Positions 34,267 through 45,113 of a stretch of 64,000 nucleotides of DNA are shown here, piece after piece. Position 1 is the first letter of the stretch; each line of letters begins with the position of its first letter. Made by a program: the position numbers and the translations under genes. The notes under the pieces are model-generated. The model worked only from the letters and a program-made list of their open reading frames with translations, had not been told where the DNA came from and ran no database searches. The stretch is from Arthonia radiata (Eukaryota > Ascomycota > Arthoniomycetes > Arthoniales > Arthoniaceae), in the NCBI GenBank assembly GCA_002989075.1, contig PSQN01000001.1, positions 1,605,153 through 1,669,152 of the forward strand. Reading direction: 5' to 3'.

Positions 34267-35319
34267 CTACGCTCGACTCGTCCTCATACTGCTCGCCCGA
34301 CGCTTCCTGGCCTCCGCCTTCTTCTCCTGCTCCGCATGCGCGTACTTGGCCAACAGCTGGGCATACTCGGTCGCCTCGTTCTGCTGCTTCTCATACCTTC
34401 GGCGCTTGAGAGCCATGAGATGGCGCTTGTGCTGGAGACGCTGGGGTGTGACGAGACGCTGGATGCGTGGGGCCTTGGTGTATGGCTTCGCGCCTTCTTT
34501 CTTCGGCTTAACTTCACGGCGGATGACGAATTTGCGGACCTGTCCGAACGCGTTAGCAGATCTTCGCTCTATCGACGAGTGAAGTGTGAAGGCTCTGTAA
34601 CGTACGTCATCGTCCTTGGTCAACCCAAACATCTTTCGGATCCTGCTTGCGCGCTTGGGCCCCAATCGCTTGGGCTTGACGCTGTCCGCATCTGTGAGAC
34701 CTGCGATCTCCTGCTCGCCTTGCTTGACAATGGACAAGGCGAGGACTGCAAGATCCATGCCGACGATGCAGCCACGGACGGATTTGCGGCGACGCTCGCC
34801 GGAGCGGCGGGGGCGGTAGCAAGAGTGGCCGGCGGACAGGAGGAGGCGCACACGCGTGGGGTGGAGCACGCCCTGCTTCATGGGGAATCCTTGCTTGTCG
34901 TTGCCCCCAGTGATTTTGACGATGTAGCCTTTCCATTCGTCGCCGAGAGAGTCGGCGGGGACTTCGGTGCCCATGCGTTTATCCATGACTGTAGGGCCCA
35001 CATGGTTAGCTGTAGGTCTGATGTGCTGAACTTCAGTGCGGAGTTCGTGAGATATGGTAGACTGAGAATCAATGCTGCTGCTCTTTCTGTGTCTTCGTCT
35101 CCATCCTGGGGATCGTGCGCTGCGTTCATTCGATTGCGGAAAAGTTTGCGACAAAAAGATTATGATGAATACATACAGATGCGAAGACGACGGTCCTCAT
35201 CGACCTATTTCAATGTCAGTCAGCCATTTCTTGTCGACAGTGCTGTGGGAGCAGCTCATGGTGCGCACCTCGACGAGCTTCTGCGATCCATTCGAAGGGT
35301 AGGAGATATTGAGCTTCAT
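34267..35319 (-). CDS. RPS6: 40S ribosomal protein S6 (eS6)
   Basis: Four exons are inferred on the minus strand: 35319-35269, 35204-35177, 34988-34606 and 34539-34267, with introns of 64, 188 and 66 nt, giving 244 residues. The protein starts [17 protein letters not shown], then [67 protein letters not shown] and [20 protein letters not shown], all classical eS6 blocks. The C-terminus [11 protein letters not shown] keeps the RRxSS context that S6/AGC kinases phosphorylate under TORC1 control. It is part of the small subunit and needed for ribosome assembly. The third intron is a multiple of three with no stop, so its retention would insert 22 residues. Long frames on the opposite strand are shadows of this gene. 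Confidence 0.95.
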
Positions 35320-38300
35320 AATGAAGGCTCCTCTCGCTGTTCAATAGGATGGGTGGGAATGAAAGCTCGCGTGCTATCAGAGTTGACGTTCGTTGTAGGG
35401 CGATTTTCGAGGTGATGTGTGTAGTCCGTGCACGCAGCATCGCGGATTAACCTTCCACCGCGGCGTAAGGCTGAGCACTTAGTCAGCAGCCTTGAGGAGT
35501 CAGGGGCAAACATATCAACAGGGATTCCTCTGCAAGGCCTCGGGTACGATCAAGTGACAACTCACCTTTCGCCACGTTCTGTCTTGGCTCTGCGGCTTGC
35601 TTCAAGCGTCTAGCACTAGAGCTCATTGGTCGGGGCAAAGGACCGCGTATGCAGCGCAAGTACCGGCAGCCTGACGCTGCGCTGTATCTCGCGTCGAGTC
35701 ATAGGCCTGGAACCGCGGGCAGTCCCTGTGACAGCCTGGAGGATACCAACACGAGACTGGGCGCATATCTATGGAGGGTGAGCGGGTGAGTAATCTTTTG
35801 TTTCCCAAGGGCCTTTGGGCCCGGTATGTCGTGGTTAGTTGACTGACGACTTGAATGGTTAGATGCGGAGACCTTAGTCAGACAAGGTGCATCTTAGGCT
35901 TTTCGACTGTCAGGCAAACCGCGGAAAGATAAGACCAAAAAAGTGGAAGCTCAAAAACTCAAAAAACCATCGGACGAAGGATTCAGAACTCTAAATGACG
36001 AAATGAGGAGGCCCTCTCAATCGTAATCGGGTCGTAGCTGATTCCATATAACGGTAGACAGCGCTCCAATCTTTTTCATCAGTGCGAATGCACATGTACG
36101 GTTTCCAGGCGCGTCCTCAGCCTGAAGATATCCCTTTTGTATACCACAACACACCGGACAGACACCCCAATATTGCTTGCGCTTCCAAGAAAGCGATCTG
36201 CCATCCAAACCTCATTGCAAAAGCGTGGGATGCAACCCTTCCCATCTCCGGTCATGACGGACGACAGGCGCAGACACTCAACTTTGCAACGTCTGCAAGC
36301 CCGGACATCTGTCGACTTGAGTTCGGGCCCGTATTCGTGACGCCTTTGTTCGGGCTTCTCGAATTGCTTCGATCGTGACCATGGAAGTTCACCGAGAACT
36401 TCCGGGCACCGATCGATGAGGGCCCGGAAGAAGCTCAGCTTGCCTTTCATCTCAACACCGCCACGGAGACTGTTCCCTCAAACGACTGTGGCACTGCTCC
36501 AAACGTATCGTCCAGGACAGAATATTCGAACGCGACCAAGAGAAGTCTTGCGATCACCGGGAACTTATGACATCTCACCCAGTCAGCGCGGACTTCATGA
36601 GCAGCCAGCTATCGATGTTTGAATACGCCCTGCAGCATGTGTGGAGACCTTCGGCTATCAAACCGGCTACGTCAGCACTTCAGTTCATCCAGCATGTACA
36701 GCCCTGCCATACGTCGATGTGCTCAGGGGAAGAGCACTAAAAACCTCAACAGCTCAAAACCTGCAAGCCCCGGCGCCTTAGTACACTGAAGGATGGGAGA
36801 CAGCCAGGTCCGTCCTCTCAACCCTGAAATAGGTCCGAGAGAGCGGCCGTGGTGTGTACGAACGGACGGATTTTTGTTATCGCAGTGGGACTGGGCAGCT
36901 TCTTAGAATCTTCCCGCTCAGCTGGTGTGGCGTTGATGGACGCCCTGTTACATCTGCTGTTGGACCTTTTGAGTTTAAATGAGCAGACTGGCGACTTGGA
37001 GACACCCCGGCTCTTCAACCTTTACTAAATGCCCATGTTTTGGAAGCCAATGGCATTGAAGTCTTCTGCAACCCGTGTGCATTCATGCTGGAGTTGTGGA
37101 AAAAGGTCGACCGCGGCCTGAGGTAGTCAGGGTAGTGTAGGTCTGCTGATGACAAATGACAAAGTCAGCAAGAGCGCGAAACTCCGAACCTCGAAATCGA
37201 GGGTTAAACCCTCGGAGCATGGGCTCGCACAAAAGCTGCTCTTTGAAGACAAGTCTTGAAGATATGGGAGGGTCTACGGATGGTTTTATGTGTTCCCCGT
37301 GTGGGTGTTCATGCAGCTACATGGCAGATACATCGAGGTGGCTGCACTAGCGCGGCTTGCGTTCCTACCATGCAGAATGTGTCATACGCTGATGGCCTAG
37401 CTGCAGCATACTAGAGCTTATACCTTGTGGGTGTCTGCTCGATCAATTAGCTTGATAGCTACTCGCATCATATGCCTAGATCAGTCGACAGCGTGGCAAC
37501 ATCAGTCCTAGTTAACATCCCGTGAAGTGAGCCTCCTTCGTTATGGCCGTCCGTCCGCGTATCGTCCTTGTCCCTGGCTTTGCTCCCACCTCCCTCCGCT
37601 CGTTCCGCTCACCGCGCTCCCCTTTCCCTCCCCTCGCTCCTTTCCTCCTCCTCCCCTCTTCCCCCGTTCCCTTGCCATTCTATCTTCCACTACTGCTCTA
37701 TTTCCTCTTACCCCATTACCCTCCTCTATTCTCTCTCGTCTCCCATTGCCCAATCTACTCCTCTCTCTCCTTCCTCCCTGCCCAATCTGTCCTCTGCCAT
37801 TTCCCTCTCCGCCTCTTTCCTCTGCCGTCTCGTTGTTGACGAACCGTTGTTGACCTTGGCCCCCGTCTTTTTCCAAAGCTCCCGTAGCGCAGACCACGTC
37901 ATCAGGATGACTAGCAACTCAGACTGGTTCAGACTGTATGTAGTAGTGCTTTCTATCGAAACAAAATGCTAGAATTCAAAGTTGTTCCCTATCTTCCGGT
38001 GCGTTCCCTTTACTGTCTCCCCTTCTACCTCTCCCGCTGGCCACTTCCACTATCCTTCCGATCCTGCCCTCAACTATGAAAACTATGAAGCCTAGTAGCT
38101 TGAAGGACGTGATGCGGGCGATCAGTGCGTGTTCGTCTAAGAGTTTCCGCAATCCTGAAATGTGCTCGCCGTGTTGTTCGCGTATGAACCTAAGTTGAAC
38201 ACCGCACAGAGCATTTGCGTCCTGCGAGCTGTGCCTCAGGCATGCTATGATGAGCTGCTAATCGGGGTGCAACGCTACTAACAGTGTATAGTTTCGCCCG

Positions 38301-38673
38301 CGCGAGCCGGCTTGACCTCACGTCTCTCACACATCAAGCGAAAAGCACGATCGTCCTGGTTAGAAGGCTCTCAATAATGATTGACCACATTCCTTGTACT
38401 AAACAAAAACATAAACATACATATTACCCAACCACAAATGGCCACTTCATCTTCGTCGCCCACTTGCGACACATCCCGAGTCAAGAAAATAATGAACGAT
38501 ATACCAGAGGATCATTCCCCCGCTCCTTTCCCTTTCCTCACATCCACTGTCGAACCAGCGGCAGTGGCATCAGCCATCCATCACCACCAAAACCCACCCC
38601 CCTCATTGCGTCGTCTAAACCGTCCACCTATTGTCCACTGTCAGCCCCAACCATCATTTCCTCTTCTAATTTA
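35320..38673. other. 3.35-kb gene-poor region
   Basis: The left end is the RPS6 promoter. Beyond it, frames are short and overlapping on both strands, and no conserved motif or splice-consistent gene was found. Some sections (about 36080-37120) read like decayed coding sequence broken in all frames, but the family is not recognisable. It also contains a 17-bp hairpin at 37198-37214, a polypyrimidine tract at 37578-37835 and a 5S-like fragment near 36775. The right end holds the 3' end of the minus-strand repeat protein. Confidence 0.5.
37578..37835 (+). repeat. Polypyrimidine (C/T-rich) tract
   Basis: For about 250 bp the plus strand is overwhelmingly C and T (CTCCCC, TTTCCTCC, CTCTCTCC strings) with scattered A and G. 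The frames that appear open here simply reflect this bias. It could be a decayed CT microsatellite or leader. Confidence 0.7.
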
Positions 38674-41600
38674 TCACCCAACAAAAGCCATCCACTTACC
38701 AAGCATCCCCTCCCCACTACTCGGCGCCGCCCTCTTCTTCGCCGGGGGCGCGCTCAAATTTCCCTCCGCCGTCGCCGCAGCCACGCTCGAGGCGTCAATA
38801 CTGCTCGCGCTGTAAATCGTCGTGCTCGCATCGCTGTACGCCGGCGTCGTCAGCGCGGGCTGTGCGCTAGAGGCATATGTGATCGTCGCGGCGCTATCGG
38901 TACTCCCGCTGATGACCGGGGCTGGTGCCACAGTAGTGGGCTGGGGAACCGGCTGCGGCGCGACGGTAGGTTGAGGTCCGACGGTGTTTTGGGGCGCGAC
39001 GGTGTTCTGAGGAAGCGACTCCTGGGAGCCTTGTGATGCTTGGCTGAATTGGGAGACGGAGACTATGGCGGTTTCGGTGGGATTGATGCCGACGGAGACT
39101 GTGGTTGTGTAGGTGTTAGCGTTGCGGCGGTAGTGTTGGGCGCCGTGTTGGGGTGGGGGAGCGTATTGAGCTGGTTGGGAGGTGTAGGGGTGGGCGGAGC
39201 CTGAGGGGGCTTGCGCGTAGGGTTGGGACGAGGGCGCATGAGCGGATGAGGACGGGGCTTGGGCGTAGGCTTGGGATGTGGTGGTGGGTTTGGGGGCTTG
39301 GGCGTAGGCTTGCGAGGATGATGAGGGCTTGGCTGAACTGCTTGGAGCTTGTGCGTAGCCTTGCGACGTCGACGAGGGCTGAGCTGAGCTGCTTGGAGCC
39401 TGTGCATAACCTTGCGACGTCGTCGACGAAGGTCTCGCAGAGCTACTGGGAGCTTGAGCATACCCTTGCGACGTCGACGAAGGCTTTGCAGAACTGCTCG
39501 AGGATTTCACAGAACCGCTCGGCGCCGTCGTGTAGCCTTGTGATGACTTGGATGGGGAAGATGTACTTGGTGCAGCGGAGGATGAGGGATTTGATGTGGA
39601 AGAGCTTGATGGGCTCGGTGCCGCGCCGTAGGCATGTGATGATGATGAGGATGAAGAGGAGGTGGACGAGGGTTTGACGGGCGACGTAGATGAGGGTTTC
39701 ATGGACGATGTTGAGGAAGGTATCACGGACGAAGAGCTTGACGGACTCGGTGCTGCGCCATATGGATGCGAAGATGATGAAGTAGAGGAAGGATTCACGG
39801 ACGAGGTTGAGGAAGGATTCACGGACGTAGTGGACGAAGGCTTCACAGACGAGGACGAGGATGGTGCTGCTGCGTAGCCATGCGTGCTGGGCGCAGTCGA
39901 AGAAGATGACGCAGGCTTGACCGAAGAGGACGGGGACGAGCTCTGTCCAGTTGAGGACGAGCTCGGCGCTCCGCCGTACGGGTGTGAGCTGCTGCTCGTC
40001 GTAGAAGGCTTTTGCGAGGATGAGGATGGTGCAGTGGAGTAGCCACGGGATGTTGTTGAAGGGGCAGATGACGACTTAGCCGAGCTTGGGGTGGCAGAGG
40101 AGTAGGGTTGTGATGAGGAGGATGCGGATGAGGGATTGGGTGGTGCTGGTGAGTAGGGGTGGGACTGCGACAACGTCGATGACGAAATCTGAGGTTTTGC
40201 TGAGGTCGAATGGGTCGAGGATGGTGCAGTGGAGTAGGATTGAGTCAATGATGTCGATGATGGCTTCGGCGGCGCCGATGAGTAACCATGCGACTGTGAT
40301 AATGTGGAGGATGTTTGTGATTTTGCAGATGCTGAGGAGGAAGGAGGTGCAGATGAGTAGACATGCGACGATGATGATGTGCTCGGGGCTTTTGCTGTCG
40401 AGGAAGTTGAGGGTGCAGTGGAGTAGCCATGGGATGACGGGATGCTCGATGACGATGATGCTCTTACCGTAGAGGATAGAGAAGGTGCAGAAGAGGAAGA
40501 GGAGGGATTGGGTGCGGATGAATATCCGTGAGACTGCGAAGATGATGTGGACGACAGAGGATGGGCTGATGTGCTGCTGGAAGTGGAGGATGATTTCGAC
40601 GTCGCGGCCGTTGAGCCGTACCCACGTAAGGTGGTCGAGGATGACGATGAGGTAGATGAGGGATTAGGTGCAGTAGATGCAGATGAGTAGCCATGCGATG
40701 AATCACTGGATGACTGGAGCTTGACGCTCGTGCTGTTCGAGGGGCGTGCTGAAGTGCTGGACCGGGGGTGTGCAGAGGTAGCATTTGACGTAGCAGCATG
40801 GGCAACAGTACTAGAATTCGTGCAGGTGCTTGACGATGAATGTACAGGTGCGGCAGTTGAGTTGGGGTGTGCGGTGGGTGTAGTGGCGTAAGCATGAGGT
40901 GACGTGGACGAGGTGGCAGACTTCGGTCGTGCCGAGCTCGTGCCTGAGGATGCGTGCGAGCCCTCGCCCGTGGCGTATGCATGTGGTGATGTTGGTGCTG
41001 CAGAGGAGGACTGTGCTTTCGTGCCGCTCGACTTAGAGGAACCGGACGTACCTGAAACCGACTGAGATGCTTGAGTAGCCGTTGCTTGCGTAACCGGGAA
41101 AGTCTGCTGAGAAGAGGACGCGTTAGCTTTGCTCATAGCAGATGATGAAGCCACGCTGACTGCATGACTTTGCGCATGTGCCTGATGTGAAGTGTTGCCT
41201 GAAGCAATGGTGCTGGAGGTGGTACATGTTGTGCTTGTAGAGGGGAGGTGTGCATGGTGTGCAGGGGCAGCGATGGAGGAATGAGCGCCGGGAGCAGGCG
41301 CGCTAGAGTTTATCCATGATGACGGGTAATGATATGGAGCAGGGGTTTTGACTCCTGGTGTAGCTGCGCCAGTCCCTGACGAAGGGATGTTGTAGGAGCC
41401 CACGGGTCCAACAGGTGCAGGCACGGTCTGTTCAACCAAAATTGGAGTGCCGCTTGACATAATTGTCGAAGTGATCACTATGTTTTGCGTTGAGTAGACC
41501 GTGCTTGTACTACGACCGCTTGGGGTAGCACCCGTGGCAGATGGAGCAGCAGTGCCAAGCGGTGCGGGAGCGCCTCCACTACCACCAGCCGGAGCTGGCG

Positions 41601-43659
41601 TTTGGTATGCAGAGCCTCCAGCACTGGCGCTACCTCCAGCCTGCGATGGGTATTCAGAGCCTCCAACACCACTGCTGCCGCCAGCGGGGGATGAGGAGGT
41701 AGGGGATATAGCTGCTGCAGAGACCACGCCACTACCACTAGGCAAGGCCTTCTCAACATCGTTGTTGAGGCCTTGCGCAGTAGCAGTAGCGTACGGGCTC
41801 GCAGACTTGGGGGTCCCGCTCACATCAGCCATCGCTGAGACTGGCAACGTGCCCACAGGCGTGCCGTTATCTTGGATGACCGCGCCAGGACTTGCAACTG
41901 AGGTCGACGAACCTCCATACGGTGATTGAGGCACCGCGGTAGATCCGTGAACATCAGCGACTGTCGAAGAGCCTGGAATAGGCAATTGAGGCGCCGATCC
42001 AGACCCAGACATCGCTCCAACAGAGTGAACAGGCAGCCCGTTGCTGTCGGTGTTCGATTGCGATACAGGGGAGACAGGCGAGTTTGTGATCGATGCAGGG
42101 TAGGTGCCGGTCGTGATATCTGGAGTGTCTGTCTGACCTGGAGCGGAACTTACTTGTGGAGGAGCGCCTGTCTGCGTTGGCGCGTTTGCTTCCGAGTTTG
42201 TACAAGAATAGATGACTTGTGGAGGAGCGGTGACCGTGACTGTTACGGGCGCGGGACAGGTATCTGAAGTGGGACCAGCAGTGTTAGCGCCGACTCCTAA
42301 GCTTTGTGATACTGTCAAGGTGGTTTGCATCTTGCGTGCGCTTGTCATGTGGATTGTGGAGCTATTCTTGGGCATCTGGTAGGGAGGTAATTTGCCAGGT
42401 GCAGTGGAGTTAGGGGAAAGGGGCTGATAGGGATTCATTGGTGCTGGTGCCGATGTGGGCGTGACTTGACCGGCTGTAGCGTCAGGGCTCGTTGCAGCGA
42501 CGTCAGCCGCCGTGGAAGAGTCAGCTTGACTACCGCCAAAGCCCATTGCTGGTGCATTCGATGGAGTCGTAGGGGAGTCAGCAGATGGAGATGCTGCTTG
42601 TCCGCCGTAGCCTCTCGAACCCGGCGTAGACATCGGCGATTGGGAAGGTGCCTCCGCTGCTGCGCTAGATTGCGAGCCGCGAGCAGTGGGTGCGGCGGTG
42701 ACAGGCATAGAGGGGGATGAAACTTCTGCTGGGGCGGGTACTGGTGCAACTCCGTATCCACCAGAGGACGGCACGGATGATGATGACGTGGTCGATGCCA
42801 CAGTGCTCGACTGCGCAGCTACATTTGACGTACCTTGTTGCGTAGGCTGGACTGATGGTCGGCTGTTAGACGTAGTGTTAGCATATGGTGCGACAGTGCT
42901 ATTTGACAGGTTTCCGCGCGAGTATCCGGGTGGGCATGGAGATGAGGAATGGGAGATTGCGCTTGTTTCTGTTCCGCCGAGTGGAGCAATCGCCGGTGAA
43001 TTTTTGGGACTTGGGCTTGAACTGGAGGTCACGTACCCGCTGGGATAGGTGGACGTCATGTGCACAGTGGCGGTCACCGTCACTTGCTTGGTTTGACTAG
43101 ACGATCCCGGTAAGCTTTGTGATCCGGAGGGTGCTGCTGCTGCGCGTGAGGAGGCAGAAGAGGCCTGCGGGGCTGCAGAAGAGGATGCTGGCATTCCGCC
43201 GTATCCCGCAGCTGCTTTCGTGGATGCATGAGAAGCGCTTGATGGGTGCCCAGAGGAAGACGGAATAGAGGGTCCGTTCCCAGCTGGAGCGCCATACGCG
43301 CCTGGTGTATCTCTTCGATACAGGTCTTCTTGGGCTTGTGCGGTGTCTTGAGATTGTGCTAATGCTGCGTCTGAATCTGCTGCGTTCATTACTAACCGAG
43401 TCGTCTGAGTGTAGGAAGCCGCCGCTTCGGTGTCTTGAGCTGGAGCTGGGGCTGGAGCTGGGGCTTGGGGTGCAGGCTCATTGTTGTTGCCACCAGGCGC
43501 GTAAGCGGCTGGTCGACCTGCGCTGCCACCCCAACCCCCAGCCCATCCACTACCACCGCCCCATCCCCCGCCGCCATTACCACCACGACCGCCGCCTCCA
43601 AAGGCCGCGGTGGCGGCGCCAACAAGACTGAGAAGAGAGATAATGTTCGACGTGTGCAT
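38674..43659 (-). CDS. Secreted Ser-rich repeat protein with Y-x-x-A-P motifs
   Basis: The product is 1661 residues from the ATG at 43659; the frame is open further upstream, but only to a TTG. The N-terminus is a signal peptide (MHTSNIISLLSLVGAATAA), then a Gly/Trp-rich stretch (GGGGRGGNGGGGWGGG), an Ala/Pro run and a possible Kex2 site (YRRD). From about residue 950 to 1530 the chain is Ser/Thr/Pro-rich with about two dozen copies of an aromatic motif such as HGYSTAP, HPYGAAP or QGYAQAP set in Ser runs; the last copies (39230-39480) are nearly regular. Heavy O-glycosylation and wall or extracellular-matrix location are inferred. No enzymatic domain and no hydrophobic GPI signal are seen at this end. 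A GTAAGT donor at 38699 lies 26 bases before the stop, so the true C-terminus may come from a further exon. Confidence 0.7.
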   Translation of the reverse strand: MHTSNIISLLSLVGAATAAFGGGGRGGNGGGGWGGGSGWAGGWGGSAGRPAAYAPGGNNNEPAPQAPAPAPAPAQDTEAAASYTQTTRLVMNAADSDAALAQSQDTAQAQEDLYRRDTPGAYGAPAGNGPSIPSSSGHPSSASHASTKAAAGYGGMPASSSAAPQASSASSRAAAAPSGSQSLPGSSSQTKQVTVTATVHMTSTYPSGYVTSSSSPSPKNSPAIAPLGGTETSAISHSSSPCPPGYSRGNLSNSTVAPYANTTSNSRPSVQPTQQGTSNVAAQSSTVASTTSSSSVPSSGGYGVAPVPAPAEVSSPSMPVTAAPTARGSQSSAAAEAPSQSPMSTPGSRGYGGQAASPSADSPTTPSNAPAMGFGGSQADSSTAADVAATSPDATAGQVTPTSAPAPMNPYQPLSPNSTAPGKLPPYQMPKNSSTIHMTSARKMQTTLTVSQSLGVGANTAGPTSDTCPAPVTVTVTAPPQVIYSCTNSEANAPTQTGAPPQVSSAPGQTDTPDITTGTYPASITNSPVSPVSQSNTDSNGLPVHSVGAMSGSGSAPQLPIPGSSTVADVHGSTAVPQSPYGGSSTSVASPGAVIQDNGTPVGTLPVSAMADVSGTPKSASPYATATAQGLNNDVEKALPSGSGVVSAAAISPTSSSPAGGSSGVGGSEYPSQAGGSASAGGSAYQTPAPAGGSGGAPAPLGTAAPSATGATPSGRSTSTVYSTQNIVITSTIMSSGTPILVEQTVPAPVGPVGSYNIPSSGTGAATPGVKTPAPYHYPSSWINSSAPAPGAHSSIAAPAHHAHLPSTSTTCTTSSTIASGNTSHQAHAQSHAVSVASSSAMSKANASSSQQTFPVTQATATQASQSVSGTSGSSKSSGTKAQSSSAAPTSPHAYATGEGSHASSGTSSARPKSATSSTSPHAYATTPTAHPNSTAAPVHSSSSTCTNSSTVAHAATSNATSAHPRSSTSARPSNSTSVKLQSSSDSSHGYSSASTAPNPSSTSSSSSTTLRGYGSTAATSKSSSTSSSTSAHPLSSTSSSQSHGYSSAPNPSSSSSAPSLSSTVRASSSSSIPSSHGYSTAPSTSSTAKAPSTSSSSHVYSSAPPSSSASAKSQTSSTLSQSHGYSSAPPKPSSTSLTQSYSTAPSSTHSTSAKPQISSSTLSQSHPYSPAPPNPSSASSSSQPYSSATPSSAKSSSAPSTTSRGYSTAPSSSSQKPSTTSSSSHPYGGAPSSSSTGQSSSPSSSVKPASSSSTAPSTHGYAAAPSSSSSVKPSSTTSVNPSSTSSVNPSSTSSSSHPYGAAPSPSSSSSVIPSSTSSMKPSSTSPVKPSSTSSSSSSSSHAYGAAPSPSSSSTSNPSSSAAPSTSSPSKSSQGYTTAPSGSVKSSSSSAKPSSTSQGYAQAPSSSARPSSTTSQGYAQAPSSSAQPSSTSQGYAQAPSSSAKPSSSSQAYAQAPKPTTTSQAYAQAPSSSAHAPSSQPYAQAPSGSAHPYTSQPAQYAPPPQHGAQHYRRNANTYTTTVSVGINPTETAIVSVSQFSQASQGSQESLPQNTVAPQNTVGPQPTVAPQPVPQPTTVAPAPVISGSTDSAATITYASSAQPALTTPAYSDASTTIYSASSIDASSVAAATAEGNLSAPPAKKRAAPSSGEGMLGKWMAFVG

Positions 43660-45113
43660 CGTGAGATCGGTGTCCGATGGACTGGAAGGTGGGCTTTCCG
43701 CTAGACGGGCGTCTTCTTGACTATTGGAGCTGTCCTGGGCCGTGAGATCTGAGCGCAAGCCGAACGGATAAAGAGTGGACAAAGACCAATGAAAGTTCGA
43801 AACTGATCAATAATAAAGCGCAAGTCCAGAACGACGCGAGCTTGGCGAAGCTGACGGTCGGCGCGTGTGTCTGAGGACAAGCGATATGCTCAAATGAACG
43901 ACTGAGGATTAAAGAGCGGTCTCACAGAGAGCTTGTGCAGAACGAAGGGCTATAGGTGAAAAGAATGGCGCAGATTACACTCCGACCAGCGAGGTTGGGC
44001 AAACAAAGGGGAAGAAGAAAGAAAGGATTCAAAGAAAAGCACATGGTTTCGAGTGGTATTGCGAGTTGTATGAGGCTTTCGAGCAGCACTTCCTGTTTCT
44101 GCTCTTTGAGGATTCTATGCTGCGAGACGTGAGTGGCCGGATGGGCGGCGCACGGCCTCGGTGAAACAAAGCCTTTGCCTTGCTTGTTCACAGCGAAGAG
44201 CGGAGTTTCGAAACGTGCCTGAGCTCTAGACTTCTACAGTAGCCTGCACGCTATGAGAGATGCCTACAAGAAGCGGCTGGACAGAAGAGCATAAACATCC
44301 AAAGCAGATAATGATAGAGTTGAAGATGATGAGGTCAGGCCAAAATAGGGGGCAAAGGTCCAGCCGCTAAGGGGAGATGCGTGGGTAATTGATGTGTTTC
44401 TTCATAGGTATCGAAAGGCGTATATGGTGCCTCGATATTTCTTTCCAGCCTCTAGATCCTCGACTCCTTCCCGAGTCAGTAAGATATCGAGGGATCTGCC
44501 AAGATGACATGCTCGCATCGCGCTCGACTGCAATCTTTTCTTCTTGCTACATGGCCAGTGATGATTACTCAATGTCATGATAGGAAGAGTATGAAGCACC
44601 CGATGGTGCATGATTTCTCCAATGTACCAACAGTCTGAGGCCCGTATGATACAACTCCGCGCAGCGTGCCCCGGTGAAGGATCAGGTCGCGGCTCACAAG
44701 GCAGCAATTACAACTCCATCTATGGCATGCTGAAGAGGTGTCTAGTAGGCTTGAAAGCAGTCCTAGATCTGCCGTCTCTCACGAAGCTATGCCGGACATG
44801 CTCGGTCCAAAAGAGCATTCTATGGCGTCTCTACAGTGGGATAAAAAAACCACAACGCGTGAATAGCCTTGACTCATGAAACCCACCCTTCCGTCGGGCT
44901 CTCACACCATTAACGCCTTGCTCGTGAACGTTCTCAGAGGTCATGTACGACACTGACATCAAGCCCCAAGGCTGAAGAACACCATCACATGGCAAATCCC
45001 GCCAACCCCGCGCCAAATCGACCGTAATCCCACAGCGCCCCGCAATGCACAATCAGACAAACCCATTACTGTATCCGCCGAGCGCCACGTGTAGCACGTT
45101 CCACGTCCCACGA
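43660..45113. promoter_or_regulatory. Intergenic: repeat-protein promoter and TCO89 3' UTR
   Basis: About 1.45 kb. The left part is the promoter of the minus-strand repeat protein, the right part the 3' side of the minus-strand TCO89 gene. Only short, unrecognisable frames occur between them. Confidence 0.5.

Noticed and set aside
34036-35415. 459-codon plus-strand frame
   Set aside because: It lies opposite the four exons of RPS6 and crosses its introns; its sequence has no family pattern. It is a shadow of a GC-biased ribosomal-protein gene.
37198-37214. 17-bp palindrome CGAGGGTTAAACCCTCG as a binding site
   Set aside because: It pairs perfectly, but there is no adjacent gene or second copy to give it meaning; kept only as a note within the gene-poor region.
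39153-40472. Several 70-170-codon plus-strand frames across the Ser-rich repeat gene
   Set aside because: They are regular shadows of the Ser-codon repeats on the minus strand.
43660-43782. N-terminal extension of the Ser-rich repeat protein
   Set aside because: Starts at TTG and would bury a clear signal peptide 41 residues inside; the ATG at 43659 is preferred.
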